Under the pieces are notes generated by a model that worked only from the letters and a program-made list of their open reading frames with translations, was not told the DNA's origin and ran no database searches. A DNA stretch of 51,004 bases, taken from NCBI GenBank assembly GCA_038329845.1, contig JBBQNJ010000029.1, positions 1-51,004 of the forward strand, read 5' to 3'. How positions within the stretch are numbered: position 1 is the stretch's first letter; the number at the start of each line of letters is the position of its first letter. The stretch comes from JBBQNJ01 sp038329845 (lineage in GTDB: Bacteria > Planctomycetota > Phycisphaerae > Tepidisphaerales > Tepidisphaeraceae). Positions 16,721-24,766 of the stretch are shown piece after piece. The position numbers were made by a program, and so were the translations under genes.

Positions 16721-17857
16721 TTAGGCGTCTTGCGGTGGGGGGAGTTGGGCGATGAAGTCGGCGAGTTGGAGGGCCGTGGGGCTTTCGGCGGTGCGGATGT
16801 AGTAACCGCTGGTGCCCACGCCGCAGCAGAGGCTTTCGGGCAGGCTCATTCCGAGCATTCGGCCCAGGCAGAATCCGGCGTTGAAGTGATCGCCGGCGCC
16901 GGTGCTGATGCGGGGTTTTTGCACGAACGGTCCGTCGAACTTCGCCGACTCATCGGCCGTCGCCGCCGCGGCACCGCGACGCGGATGGATCACCACGCAT
17001 GACAAATTCAGCTCCGACCGAATCGCTTTGGCATTTTCCACGATCGCCGACTCCGGGTCTTCCCGTCCCGGCAGCCCCAGCACGTCGGCCACCTCCATCG
17101 ACTCCTTGAGGTTTAGTCCCAGGATCACATCCACCTGATCCTGAAACCGTCCCAACAATTTCAGCGCCTCAACAATATCCTCGTTCGTGCGCTTCTCCGG
17201 ATCGGCCAGATCCACGAACAGCTTGCGATGATGGCGCTCGAGGTTCGGAATCACCTCATCAAGCAACTTGGCCCAGATGCGGCTCATGTGCGGCAGCATC
17301 GTCCAATTCAACATTCCGATCAGCTTGGCATCGCTCATCAGCGACTTGAGCCGATCTCGCCCCACCCGCGAGACCAGGTTATCCCATGTCACATCGCCCA
17401 GGTTTTGGATTTTCCCGAGCATCAGCTTGCCATCGTTGAACTCCAGCGCATCGGTATGTCCCGGCTCGGCGATCGAGACCACCTTTGCCCGCCGCGCGAA
17501 TTCCTTGAACACCGGGTGCAGCGTCGGAAATCCCAGATTGCCGATGTACGTCACGCTCATCCCCAGCGTGGCCAAGGCGTTGGCCATGGTCGGGCCGTTG
17601 CCGCCCGATTTCATCCCCTTGACCACCAGTTCGTAATTCGAGCTTTGCCCGGCGGCGGCGAGGATCTTGCGACCCAGCCCGTCGATCGTCTCGATCGGCT
17701 CGAACGTCTCGTGATCCCGCCGCTTGTCCACGACGGCGATAATCTCATCGACGAATCCGTCCAGCCCCAGCAGCGCCTTGCTGTCGGCGAGGCTGCCCGC
17801 GGCCTCGAGCAGCTTGCGACTGGTGAGTTCGCAGATTTGCTGGCGCGACAAGGACAT
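16721..17857 (-). CDS. PfkB-family carbohydrate kinase
   Basis: 378 residues from ATG 17857 (an in-frame TTG two codons upstream is less likely). The N-terminal segment KALLGLDGFVDEIIAVVDKR and the SGGNGPTMANALATLGMSVTYIG block match the ribokinase/PfkB sugar-binding region. The signature STGAGDHFNAGFCLGRMLG near residues 318-336 contains the catalytic Asp of the GAGD motif and the anion hole. It should transfer phosphate from ATP to a sugar or nucleoside in the cytoplasm; the substrate is not readable. It lies 80 bp downstream of two small lipoprotein genes in the same direction and may be the last gene of the guaB transcript. Confidence 0.85.
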   Translation of the reverse strand: MSLSRQQICELTSRKLLEAAGSLADSKALLGLDGFVDEIIAVVDKRRDHETFEPIETIDGLGRKILAAAGQSSNYELVVKGMKSGGNGPTMANALATLGMSVTYIGNLGFPTLHPVFKEFARRAKVVSIAEPGHTDALEFNDGKLMLGKIQNLGDVTWDNLVSRVGRDRLKSLMSDAKLIGMLNWTMLPHMSRIWAKLLDEVIPNLERHHRKLFVDLADPEKRTNEDIVEALKLLGRFQDQVDVILGLNLKESMEVADVLGLPGREDPESAIVENAKAIRSELNLSCVVIHPRRGAAAATADESAKFDGPFVQKPRISTGAGDHFNAGFCLGRMLGMSLPESLCCGVGTSGYYIRTAESPTALQLADFIAQLPPPQDA

Positions 17858-17936
17858 GAGCAACCGCCGTGTGGGGAACCGTTTGAATGGACGCCGCCGG
17901 TGCCGTCAGGGGCGACAACGCCGCATCCCGAACGCA

Positions 17937-18521
17937 TCACTGATGCGAGACATCCTCGACCGCCGAGGGGGTCATTTCAGTCTGGGTGGTTGGGCCGCTG
18001 GTGGCCGAGGGCGTTGACGGCGTCGCCGCGGGGGTCGCTTTGTCCGTCGTTGGCGGCGTGCCTTCCATCGCGGTGGTGATCGGCGCTGGCTCGAGCGGTT
18101 CGCTATCCGCGAGGGGCGCGGGCAGTGGCGGAACGGCGGTGTAGGTCACGGGGACGATCTCACCATGGTATACCGCCTCGGACCCCGGCGGCTCGATGAT
18201 CAGCATTCCCGGCAGGATCGCGGTATTGGCCAGAAACATTGCCGGATCCACGAAAAAATGCTGCCATTCGGGAATATCCAGTTCCGGCTTGAGCGGATAG
18301 CGAACCGGAAAGGCCACCGTCGCGCCCATCGGGTAGTTCGCCGCGATCGGTTCCCAGTCGCGTCGGGCGATCGCCTCGTCCTCGACCAAAGGTTGAGCGC
18401 TGACCTCGGCGGGCGGCTGGGTGGTCTGCCAGCGGCATCCGGCGGCGCTGATCGCCGAAACCGCGAGGCACGCTCCGAGGCCCGAACGCACGATGCGACG
18501 GCGGCTAAGGATTGAGAACAT
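17937..18521 (-). CDS. Lipoprotein of unknown function, Pro/Thr-rich C-terminus
   Basis: 194 residues from ATG 18521. The N-terminus MFSILSRRRIVRSGLGACLA leads to the lipobox ISAAGC, so export and lipid attachment at that Cys are expected. The middle contains FVDPAMFLANTAILPGMLII with EPPG and a YHGEIVPVTYTAVPPLPAPL stretch. The last 60 residues are a low-complexity Pro/Thr/Ser/Ala tail, possibly a linker through the periplasm. Its start overlaps the upstream lipoprotein gene by 17 bp, so translation is probably coupled. An upstream extension to 18761 is open but would lose the lipobox position. No family recognised. Confidence 0.7.
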   Translation of the reverse strand: MFSILSRRRIVRSGLGACLAVSAISAAGCRWQTTQPPAEVSAQPLVEDEAIARRDWEPIAANYPMGATVAFPVRYPLKPELDIPEWQHFFVDPAMFLANTAILPGMLIIEPPGSEAVYHGEIVPVTYTAVPPLPAPLADSEPLEPAPITTAMEGTPPTTDKATPAATPSTPSATSGPTTQTEMTPSAVEDVSHQ

Positions 18522-18798
18522 GATCCACGTCCTTCTTGAAACTTTCAGAATCAAAATCCGCGATCCCGCCCCCGCTGATATCGTAGCGCTCGCCGGGAGG
18601 CTTAAAGTTCGACGGATCGCGCTCGGCCTGCTCGGCCCACGAGCTTGAGCGCGTGGCGGGTTTGCGATCGGTCGGCGCGCACGCCGCAACGGCGATCGCG
18701 ATGCCGACCATCGCCGCTGCCCGGGCCACGGCACCCGCGCGGTGGCGATACGTAGTGACATACGGGTTGTTCATCGCGATGCGAATCATACGGTTCAT
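18505..18798 (-). CDS. Small lipoprotein, translationally coupled to guaB
   Basis: 97 residues. The hydrophobic stretch AVARAAAMVGIAIAVAAC ends in a lipobox-like AVAAC. The mature part is polar (DRKPATRSSSWAEQAERDPS, then a GGGIADFDSESFKKDVDHVL segment). The ATG overlaps the guaB stop codon as ATGA (18795-18798), a firm sign of co-translation. It in turn overlaps the next lipoprotein gene. No homologous family is recognised; the tight coupling of two lipoproteins to IMP dehydrogenase is noteworthy. Confidence 0.7.
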   Translation of the reverse strand: MNRMIRIAMNNPYVTTYRHRAGAVARAAAMVGIAIAVAACAPTDRKPATRSSSWAEQAERDPSNFKPPGERYDISGGGIADFDSESFKKDVDHVLNP

Positions 18799-20351
18799 CG
18801 ACGGTCCGCGGCCGATCCGGCTTGATCGACGCTGTAGTTCGGCGATTCCTTCGTGATGGCGATGTCGTGCGGATGGCTTTCGGCCATGCTGGCGGCCGAG
18901 ACCCGGCAGAACCGCGCGTTTTTCCTTAATTCTTCGATGTTTTTCGTTCCGCAGTATCCCATTCCGGCCCGCAGGCCGCCGACCATCTGGTAGACGAAAT
19001 CGCCCAGCGGGCCGCGGTAAGGAACCCGGCCTTCCACGCCCTCGGGCACCAGTTTGCTCGTTTCCTTCACGCCGCTTTGGCCGTAGCGGTCTTTCGAGCC
19101 TTGGATCATCGCGCCCATGGATCCCATTCCGCGATACGTTTTATACCGCCGACCCTGGTGAATCACCAGTTCCCCCGGGCTTTCATCCAGCCCGGCGAAC
19201 AACGACCCCATCATCACCGCGTGCGCCCCGGCGGCGATCGCCTTGCTGATGTCGCCGGAATGGCGGATGCCTCCATCGGCGATGACCGGCACGCCGGCAT
19301 CCTCGGCCACTGATACCGCACCAAAAATTGCGCTGACCTGGGGCACCCCCACCCCCGAGATGATCCGCGTGGTGCAGATCGACCCCGGCCCGATCCCCAC
19401 CTTCACCGCGTCGGCCCCGGCGTCGATCAGATCGCGCGCTCCCTCGGCGGTGGCGACGTTTCCCGCGATCACCTGGATATCCCAGGTTTTCTTGATCTCC
19501 TTGACCGTCTCGATCACGTTCTGGGAATGGCCATGGGCCGTATCCACCACCACCACGTCCACGTCCGCGGCGATCAGCGCTTCGACCCGGGCCAGGTCTC
19601 GCACACCCGTGGCCGCCCCAACGCGAAGACGCCCGCGCGGGTCCTTGCACGATTGGGGGAACTGATGCAGCTTGTCGATGTCGCGCATCGTGATCAGGCC
19701 GATCAGCCGTCCTTCGCCATCGACCAGCAGCAGTTTCTCGACCTTGGCCTCATAGAGAATGCGCTCGGCCTGGTCGAGGCTGGTGTTTTCCGGGGCGGTG
19801 ACCAGGTTTTCGCGGGTCATCACCCCGCCGACCGGCCGGTTGTCGTCTTCCTGAAATTTCAGATCGCGGCGGGTCATGATCCCCACCAGCCGCGGCGGAC
19901 GCTGCCCGCGCTGGCGGACGCGGCGATAGTTCTGCTCGTCCGGATCGCCCACCAGCGCGCCGACCGGCGCATCGACGATCGGAATCCCGCTGACGTTGTA
20001 CTCCCGCATGATCCGCCGGGCCTGCCCGACCGTCGCCGACGGCGGCAGGGTGATCGGATCGACGATCACCCCGTTCGCGCTGCGCTTGACCTTCTCGACC
20101 TCGCGGGCCTGGCGATCCAGCGGGAGATTCTTATGGATGATCCCGATCCCGCCTTCCTGCGCCAGGGCGATCGCCAGCGCCGCCTCGGTCACGGTGTCCA
20201 TCGGGGCCGAAATCAGCGGAATATTCAGTTCGATCGAGCGGGTGAGCCGGGTATGCGTGTCGGCGTCAGAGGGGACAAAATCGCTGCGCGAAGGGATCAG
20301 CAGCACATCGTCGAAGGTGATGCCATCGTGAATGATCTTGGGATGATCCAT
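18795..20351 (-). CDS. guaB: Inosine-5'-monophosphate dehydrogenase
   Basis: 518 residues. It oxidises IMP to XMP with NAD, the committed step of GMP synthesis. The order is: N-terminal barrel half (FDDVLLIPSRSDF, ISAPMDTVTEAALA), two CBS domains at about residues 97-230, then the rest of the barrel. The signature GPGSICTTR has the catalytic Cys at residue 326. VIADGGIRHSGDISKAIAAGA and KTYRGMGSMGAM, from the flap region, follow. Length and motifs are those of a complete enzyme. A small insertion (GDPDEQNYRRVRQRGQRPPR) lies in the first CBS domain. The promoter places the transcript start at or next to the ATG. Confidence 0.97.
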   Translation of the reverse strand: MDHPKIIHDGITFDDVLLIPSRSDFVPSDADTHTRLTRSIELNIPLISAPMDTVTEAALAIALAQEGGIGIIHKNLPLDRQAREVEKVKRSANGVIVDPITLPPSATVGQARRIMREYNVSGIPIVDAPVGALVGDPDEQNYRRVRQRGQRPPRLVGIMTRRDLKFQEDDNRPVGGVMTRENLVTAPENTSLDQAERILYEAKVEKLLLVDGEGRLIGLITMRDIDKLHQFPQSCKDPRGRLRVGAATGVRDLARVEALIAADVDVVVVDTAHGHSQNVIETVKEIKKTWDIQVIAGNVATAEGARDLIDAGADAVKVGIGPGSICTTRIISGVGVPQVSAIFGAVSVAEDAGVPVIADGGIRHSGDISKAIAAGAHAVMMGSLFAGLDESPGELVIHQGRRYKTYRGMGSMGAMIQGSKDRYGQSGVKETSKLVPEGVEGRVPYRGPLGDFVYQMVGGLRAGMGYCGTKNIEELRKNARFCRVSAASMAESHPHDIAITKESPNYSVDQAGSAADRR

Positions 20352-20357
20352 GTGCCA

Positions 20358-20387
20358 GTATTACGTTCCCGACCGGGGTTCTGTCAA
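20358..20387 (-). promoter_or_regulatory. guaB promoter, apparently leaderless
   Basis: On the minus strand, TTGACA (20387-20382), an 18-nt spacer and TAATAC (20363-20358) are followed by only six bases before the ATG at 20351. Transcription would start at about the first base of the start codon. Confidence 0.65.
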
Positions 20388-20491
20388 GAGACGGGCAAAC
20401 TCACGGGCAGGCAGGGCTGCGTCTGGCGCTTGGGAGTGCGGCCTCGATTCGAATCAATCGATGACATTCCTGCTTTTCTTGCGAGGTCAGG

Positions 20492-21316
20492 ATGATTATT
20501 CGCTTGTTTACTCCGCAGGCCAAGGCTACCGTGGGTGCCTTCGCCATGCCGCCAGCACCAGTCTATATCGCGACGGTCTGCCTCGAGCGCAATCGCTGGG
20601 CGAGCCGTCAACCTTCCTTTCGAGTCAGCGAGTGGATGGCGCGCTTCACCGCCGATGGATTTACCGGGATCGAGTTGTGGGAGAACCACTATCTTCTGGC
20701 CGACGACGACGAGCGGGCGACACTGCGGGGCGCGGGCGCGTTCATCAGGGTCTATAACACCTACGCGGGTTTCAGCGACAACGCGACCGATGCCGCCCAG
20801 CGCGCCGCCGCGGCCCGAGCCATTGCGCAGCTGAATCCCGCCGGGGTCAAATACAATCTCGGCGGCGATGGCGCTCGGCTGGATGAATATCGGCGAAATC
20901 TCCTCATCTGGGCCGATTCGCTGCCATCATCGTGTCGGCTGCTGTGCGAGTGCCACCCGGGAACGGTACTTGAGAAGCTCGACGATGCCACGGCGTTCTT
21001 CGCCGACCTCGATCCGGCGCGTTTCGGCGTGATCGCGCATCTGGCGGGCGATGCCGCCGACTTGGAACGGCGAATAATCGCCTGGGGAGCGCGCCTGGGA
21101 CATCTGCACCTGCAACGGCGCGAGCCTGAAGCGGCGACGACGACGGGCCGCACGCGGCTGGCGACGTGCGTCGAGGTTCTGCGAACGCACCACTATGGCG
21201 GCAGCGCTTCGATCGAGTTCACCCGCGGCATGGGCACCAGCGAGAAGATCGAGGCGATTTACGCCGGGGCGCTCACCGACATGAACGCCTTTGGCGACGC
21301 GTGGGGTTCGCCATGA
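20492..21316 (+). CDS. Sugar phosphate isomerase/epimerase-like TIM-barrel protein
   Basis: 274 residues. GAGGT lies 5 nt before ATG 20492; an internal ATG at 20546 is the alternative. DGFTGIELWENHYLLADDDE, GVKYNLGGDG, LLCECHPGT and LGHLHLQRRE followed by SIEFTRGMGT place metal-ligand candidates (Glu, His, Asp/Glu) at the ends of barrel strands. This is as in the xylose isomerase-like/AP-endonuclease family 2 superfamily. The protein is shorter than many members. The stop codon overlaps the ATG of the truncated dehydrogenase that follows (ATGA), so the two were once a coupled catabolic pair. The exact sugar is unknown. Confidence 0.7.
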   Translation: MIIRLFTPQAKATVGAFAMPPAPVYIATVCLERNRWASRQPSFRVSEWMARFTADGFTGIELWENHYLLADDDERATLRGAGAFIRVYNTYAGFSDNATDAAQRAAAARAIAQLNPAGVKYNLGGDGARLDEYRRNLLIWADSLPSSCRLLCECHPGTVLEKLDDATAFFADLDPARFGVIAHLAGDAADLERRIIAWGARLGHLHLQRREPEAATTTGRTRLATCVEVLRTHHYGGSASIEFTRGMGTSEKIEAIYAGALTDMNAFGDAWGSP

Positions 21317-21731
21317 CGCCGATCACCATGCTGCATCTGGCCGCGGGGCGTTCGCAGTTGCGTCTGGAGAGTCCGCTCACCGAGGCGCTGCGCCGGATCG
21401 GGACGCTGCGAATCATCGAACAGGGTGGCGAACTCGATGATCCCCAGGCCCTCGCCCGGCTGCGCGAGGCGGATGTCGTTTTGACGATGTGGGGTGCCCG
21501 GCCGATCCCGCCGGCGCTGGGGGATGACCCGGGGCGGGTGCGCTATATCCTCAACCTCACGGCGAGCTGTCGCGGGTTTGTCCCGATCGAGATCATCCGC
21601 AGCGCGATCCCCGTGACCAACTGGGGCGACGCCCCGGGGCACGCGGTGGCCGAGGGGGCGGTGGCGCTGTTGCTGGCGGTCCTCAAGGACATCCGGCCGC
21701 GCTGCGAGAAAGTGGCGCAAGGCCAGGTTGG
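21313..21731 (+). pseudogene. D-isomer 2-hydroxyacid dehydrogenase, N-terminal fragment
   Basis: From ATG 21313 the frame reads MTPITMLHLAAGRSQLRLES and continues through VLTMWGARPIPPALGDDPGRVRYILNLTASCRG to NWGDAPGHAVAEGAVALLLAVLKDI. This is the N-terminal substrate domain and the segment preceding the Rossmann fold of a D-2-hydroxyacid dehydrogenase. Homology stops after KVAQGQ at about 21727, exactly where a sulfatase fragment starts in another frame. The NAD-binding domain and the catalytic Arg, Glu and His are absent. The start overlaps the upstream isomerase-like gene. The continuing open frame past 21731 is meaningless Arg/Ser-rich sequence. Confidence 0.7.
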
Positions 21732-22613
21732 GGCGACCTCCCCGAGCCGCACGGGGTGCGGGGGGAAATGTACTACATCCCGCAGGTCAGCTCGCTGCGG
21801 CCGCGAATGCACCCGACGCAATGGGTCGGCGATCAGTCGGCGGCGTTCATCGAGCAGCAGAAGGACAGCCATCAGCCATGGATGCTGTTTTCAAGCTATA
21901 TCCATCCGCATCCGCCGTTCGCACCGCCGTGGCCTTGGCACAAGCTCTATCGCTCGTTCAACATGCCGCCGCCGCATGTGCCCGAGGAATGGGCGAGCCT
22001 TCAGACGTACGTCAACCGGCGGCAAAACCGCTACAAGTACCGCGATCAAGGCATCGATAACCACTTGGTCCGCAACCTCAAGGCCCACTATTACGCCTGC
22101 ATCTCGTTCATCGACTACCAGATCGGGCGGCTGCTCGATGCGCTCGATGCCACCGAGGAGCGTGAGAACACGTTGATCCTATTCACTTCCGACCACCAGA
22201 TCATCGTCAGCCCCGAGGGCGTGATCACCATTCCGGCGGTCGGGTCCGCCAAGCCGAGCAACAGCACCGCGAAAATCCGCTTCATGCCCAGCGACCTGGG
22301 CGGGATGCAGTTGCACTACAACCGGCTTGGAACGCCCGAGGACTTCGAATACACCTTCAATGCCCCCGCGGCTGGCAAGTATGCACTCACGGCCCGCGTC
22401 GTCACCACCAGCGCCGATCAGCACCTGATGGTCGCCGTCAACGGCGCAGCGCAATCCACCGACATCGCGGTGCCTTTCACGGTCGGTGCCTGGCAGGTCA
22501 CCCCGCCAGTCGAGATCACGCTGACAAAGGGCAAGAACGTGCTGAAGTTCTCCCGTCCCGATCCAGTCAAGGGACTGACGATCAAGGATTTCACCCTGAC
22601 CCCCGTTGAATAA
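21732..22613 (+). pseudogene. Chimeric fragment: sulfatase middle region joined to a carbohydrate-binding-like domain
   Basis: Reading begins without a start codon as GDLPEPHGVRGEMYYIPQVS. WMLFSSYIHPHPPFAPPWPW and ENTLILFTSDH follow, the middle portion of a sulfatase. The N-terminal part with the formylglycine Cys motif is missing. At FTSDH, where a sulfatase continues with G-E/D, the sequence switches at about 22193 to QIIVSPEGVITIPAVGSAKP. It then runs as a beta-sandwich-like domain ending LTIKDFTLTPVE. That domain is shared with the protein at 37630-39774. The first in-frame start is GTG 21756. With no signal peptide and no catalytic Cys it is very unlikely to be an enzyme. Confidence 0.7.
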
Positions 22614-22625
22614 CGGGGGCGGGGG

Positions 22626-22727
22626 GAATGCCATTCACTTAACGTGAAAACGGCTGGGGAAAGTCGCCTTATTGGTCCAAGACTGCTGTTGAGTTCGCCG
22701 ACTTTGGCCCTTAAGTGAATGGCATTC
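22626..22727 (+). mobile_element. 102-bp miniature inverted-repeat element, family A, copy 2
   Basis: Perfect 17-bp terminal inverted repeats, GAATGCCATTCACTTAA at the left and its reverse complement at the right. A perfect 10-bp target duplication, GGGGCGGGGG, lies at 22616-22625 and 22728-22737. It has no coding capacity. It lies 12 bp after the stop of the chimeric fragment. The rest of the 22738-22878 gap holds nothing I recognise. Confidence 0.9.
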
Positions 22728-22878
22728 GGGGCGGGGGGCCAATGGCGCCAGGGGCGCCAGGGGGCCGAGGAGCCGGCGCGAATGCGATTGGGATGAGCGA
22801 CGCAGCCCGTGGGTGGTCGTGCGGCTCGAGGCGTGGTCGGCGGATCGGTTCAGCGGGTGACATGCGCCGGGCTGAGTT

Positions 22879-22983
22879 ATACCGCTCGTGGCCTTCGGCG
22901 CAACACCCACAATGACTCGGCACCAGCATGAGTTTCCCGCGCGTTCCCAAGTGAATTGTCTCAATAGTGCCCGCGAGCGGCAT
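22879..22983 (-). mobile_element. 105-bp miniature inverted-repeat element, family B, copy 2
   Basis: The ends ATACCGCTCG and CGAGCGGCAT are inverted repeats with one mismatch. The interior on the minus strand contains CTATTGAGACAATTCACTTGG and GGTGCCG, as in copy 1 at 4343-4447. It overlaps the last eight codons of the alpha-galactosidase gene and provides its TGA. Confidence 0.65.
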
Positions 22984-24766
22984 AGCTTGCGGCCATAATG
23001 GTTTCGGTTGTCCCCGCCGGCGGGACAGGGATCGAATGCAGACCGGCTGGAAAATCTCGTGATTCATCGCCAACGCATTCGCCCGTGCAGGACCAGACGC
23101 GGACTCGGCGCCGGCCCGCGGCCTGGGGCAATTCGATCACGACTCGATTTTCCAGCGTGCCGTTAGCCGGCATCAAGTCCCGTTCACGCAGATCCGGCAG
23201 GGGGAGAAAGCCGTTGGCGTAGGCGGCGGCGACCTTCGCGTCAGTTTCGCTGATCACGCATGGATAGGCATGCTGGGGCTGCAACGCGTGGATCGTCCCA
23301 TCGAGCAGCACGTCGCGGTGCCGGTGCCAGAATTGAAGGTATCGGCGAATCATGTCGAGGTGGTCGCGGGGAATCTCGTCGAGCCGGACGGATATCTGCG
23401 GCACGGTAAACATCGCGTGAATGAACTGCATGGCGGCGCTCTGGACGGTGTCGTCGTAGTGCCACATGACCATATCCGAGTGGACGGCGGTATTGCCGGC
23501 CAAGGCGCGCACGAGCATGGACCCTACGCGGTTGCCCGCGGCGTTATTCGGTTCATCGCCCACTCGGAAGATGTTGCCGTATCGGCGCATCGCCGGGCCG
23601 GTGTACGACTGGCGGAACCCGATCATGACGTCGGGCTTGATGGCGCGCAGCCGCGTGATCGCGTCGGTGAGCAGCCGGTCGGCCGCTTCGGGGACGGATT
23701 CGTAATCGCGTCCGCCACCGAAGGCGTCCTGGGTCTGTTCGTGGGTCGTGAAGCAGTCCACAAAGTCCAGCTTGAAGCCGTCGAGGTCATAGTCGCGGAT
23801 GGATTGCTCGTAGATGCTGATGAGATACTCGCGCACGTCGGGGAAGCGCGGGTCGAGGATGAACCAGCGGCGTTGACCCGCGGGATCGGGGTTGAGAAAC
23901 TTATCCTTGAACCGCCCGTAGGCCTTGGCATGGATGCCGACGTAGGGCACGCTGAACCATAGCAGGTACTTCATGCCCAGGGCGTGTACACGATCGACGT
24001 GGGCGCGGAAGTCGGGGAACTTGCTCGGCGCGGGTGCCCAATCGCCGCAGTAGGCGTAGCCGCGGTTTTGGTTGTCGGTCTGCCAGCCGTCATCGACAAT
24101 CACCGAATCCATGCCGAGTTCTTTGGCCAGGGCACACTGCTTTTCGATGAGCTGGGGGGTGATGCCCAGATGAAAGCCGTACCAGGTCAAATACATCGGC
24201 AGCCGGGCGTGTTCGGGCACGGGGGCCGGCGCGTAGCGCGGCATCCCGGCCCACCAATCGCTCACGCCGCGCACGACGACTTCGTATCTCATCGGCCGGC
24301 GATCGAAACGCACCGTGGTGCGATACTCGCTCAACGGCGGCATGGGATCGACGAACAGCTCGATTCGGCAGGTCAGGCATCCGGTTTCCTCGGCATGTTG
24401 GGCACTGATTTCACAGGTGTTGATCGCGTCGGCGACGGCGAAAGTCAGGACGTTGTCACCGGCGTAATTGAACATGCTCCAAAGTGGGGCATCGCGGGCG
24501 GCGCTAGCGCGCGTCCGCGGGCGTCCCATGCCGCATAATTTGGTTTGCGCCAGGGCGCAGATTCGGTGGTGGACATTGATCACCGGGTGTTCCCACCAGA
24601 TCGTCAACGGACGCGGGCGATTCGGGGTTGAACCGCTGATCTGAATGTCGAGGTATTCGATCCCGTGAGCCTCGCCGGGCCGGACAGAAAGCAACACCGA
24701 AAATTTCGGGTCCTCGTGCTGGAGTTGGATGTCACAATCGGCAATGCGTGTGTTCAAGGTCAGCAT
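22961..24766 (-). CDS. Alpha-galactosidase-like glycoside hydrolase, GH36 type
   Basis: 601 residues. An N-terminal beta-sandwich region precedes a barrel containing MYLTWYGFH, MDSVIVDDGWQTDNQNRGY and GMKYLLWFSVPYVG. DLDGFKLDFVDCF follows, with the K-x-D nucleophile pattern of clan GH-D (Asp334). FRVGDEPNN may hold the acid/base. No signal peptide is evident, so it would act in the cytoplasm on imported galactosides. Its ATG overlaps the stop of the enolase-superfamily gene by 7 bp, an operon. The final residues ASYAARGHY and the stop are encoded by an inserted 105-bp repeat, so the original C-terminus has been replaced. Confidence 0.8.
   Translation of the reverse strand: MLTLNTRIADCDIQLQHEDPKFSVLLSVRPGEAHGIEYLDIQISGSTPNRPRPLTIWWEHPVINVHHRICALAQTKLCGMGRPRTRASAARDAPLWSMFNYAGDNVLTFAVADAINTCEISAQHAEETGCLTCRIELFVDPMPPLSEYRTTVRFDRRPMRYEVVVRGVSDWWAGMPRYAPAPVPEHARLPMYLTWYGFHLGITPQLIEKQCALAKELGMDSVIVDDGWQTDNQNRGYAYCGDWAPAPSKFPDFRAHVDRVHALGMKYLLWFSVPYVGIHAKAYGRFKDKFLNPDPAGQRRWFILDPRFPDVREYLISIYEQSIRDYDLDGFKLDFVDCFTTHEQTQDAFGGGRDYESVPEAADRLLTDAITRLRAIKPDVMIGFRQSYTGPAMRRYGNIFRVGDEPNNAAGNRVGSMLVRALAGNTAVHSDMVMWHYDDTVQSAAMQFIHAMFTVPQISVRLDEIPRDHLDMIRRYLQFWHRHRDVLLDGTIHALQPQHAYPCVISETDAKVAAAYANGFLPLPDLRERDLMPANGTLENRVVIELPQAAGRRRVRVWSCTGECVGDESRDFPAGLHSIPVPPAGTTETIMAASYAARGHY

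Noticed and set aside
21732..22192. Functional sulfatase
   Set aside because: The N-terminal metal-binding and formylglycine motif and the C-terminal part are missing; only the middle is present.
22635..22964. A 109-codon minus-strand gene between the chimeric fragment and the alpha-galactosidase
   Set aside because: It consists of the two miniature elements read through together and has no ribosome site. A similar false peptide is produced by the copy at 16335.
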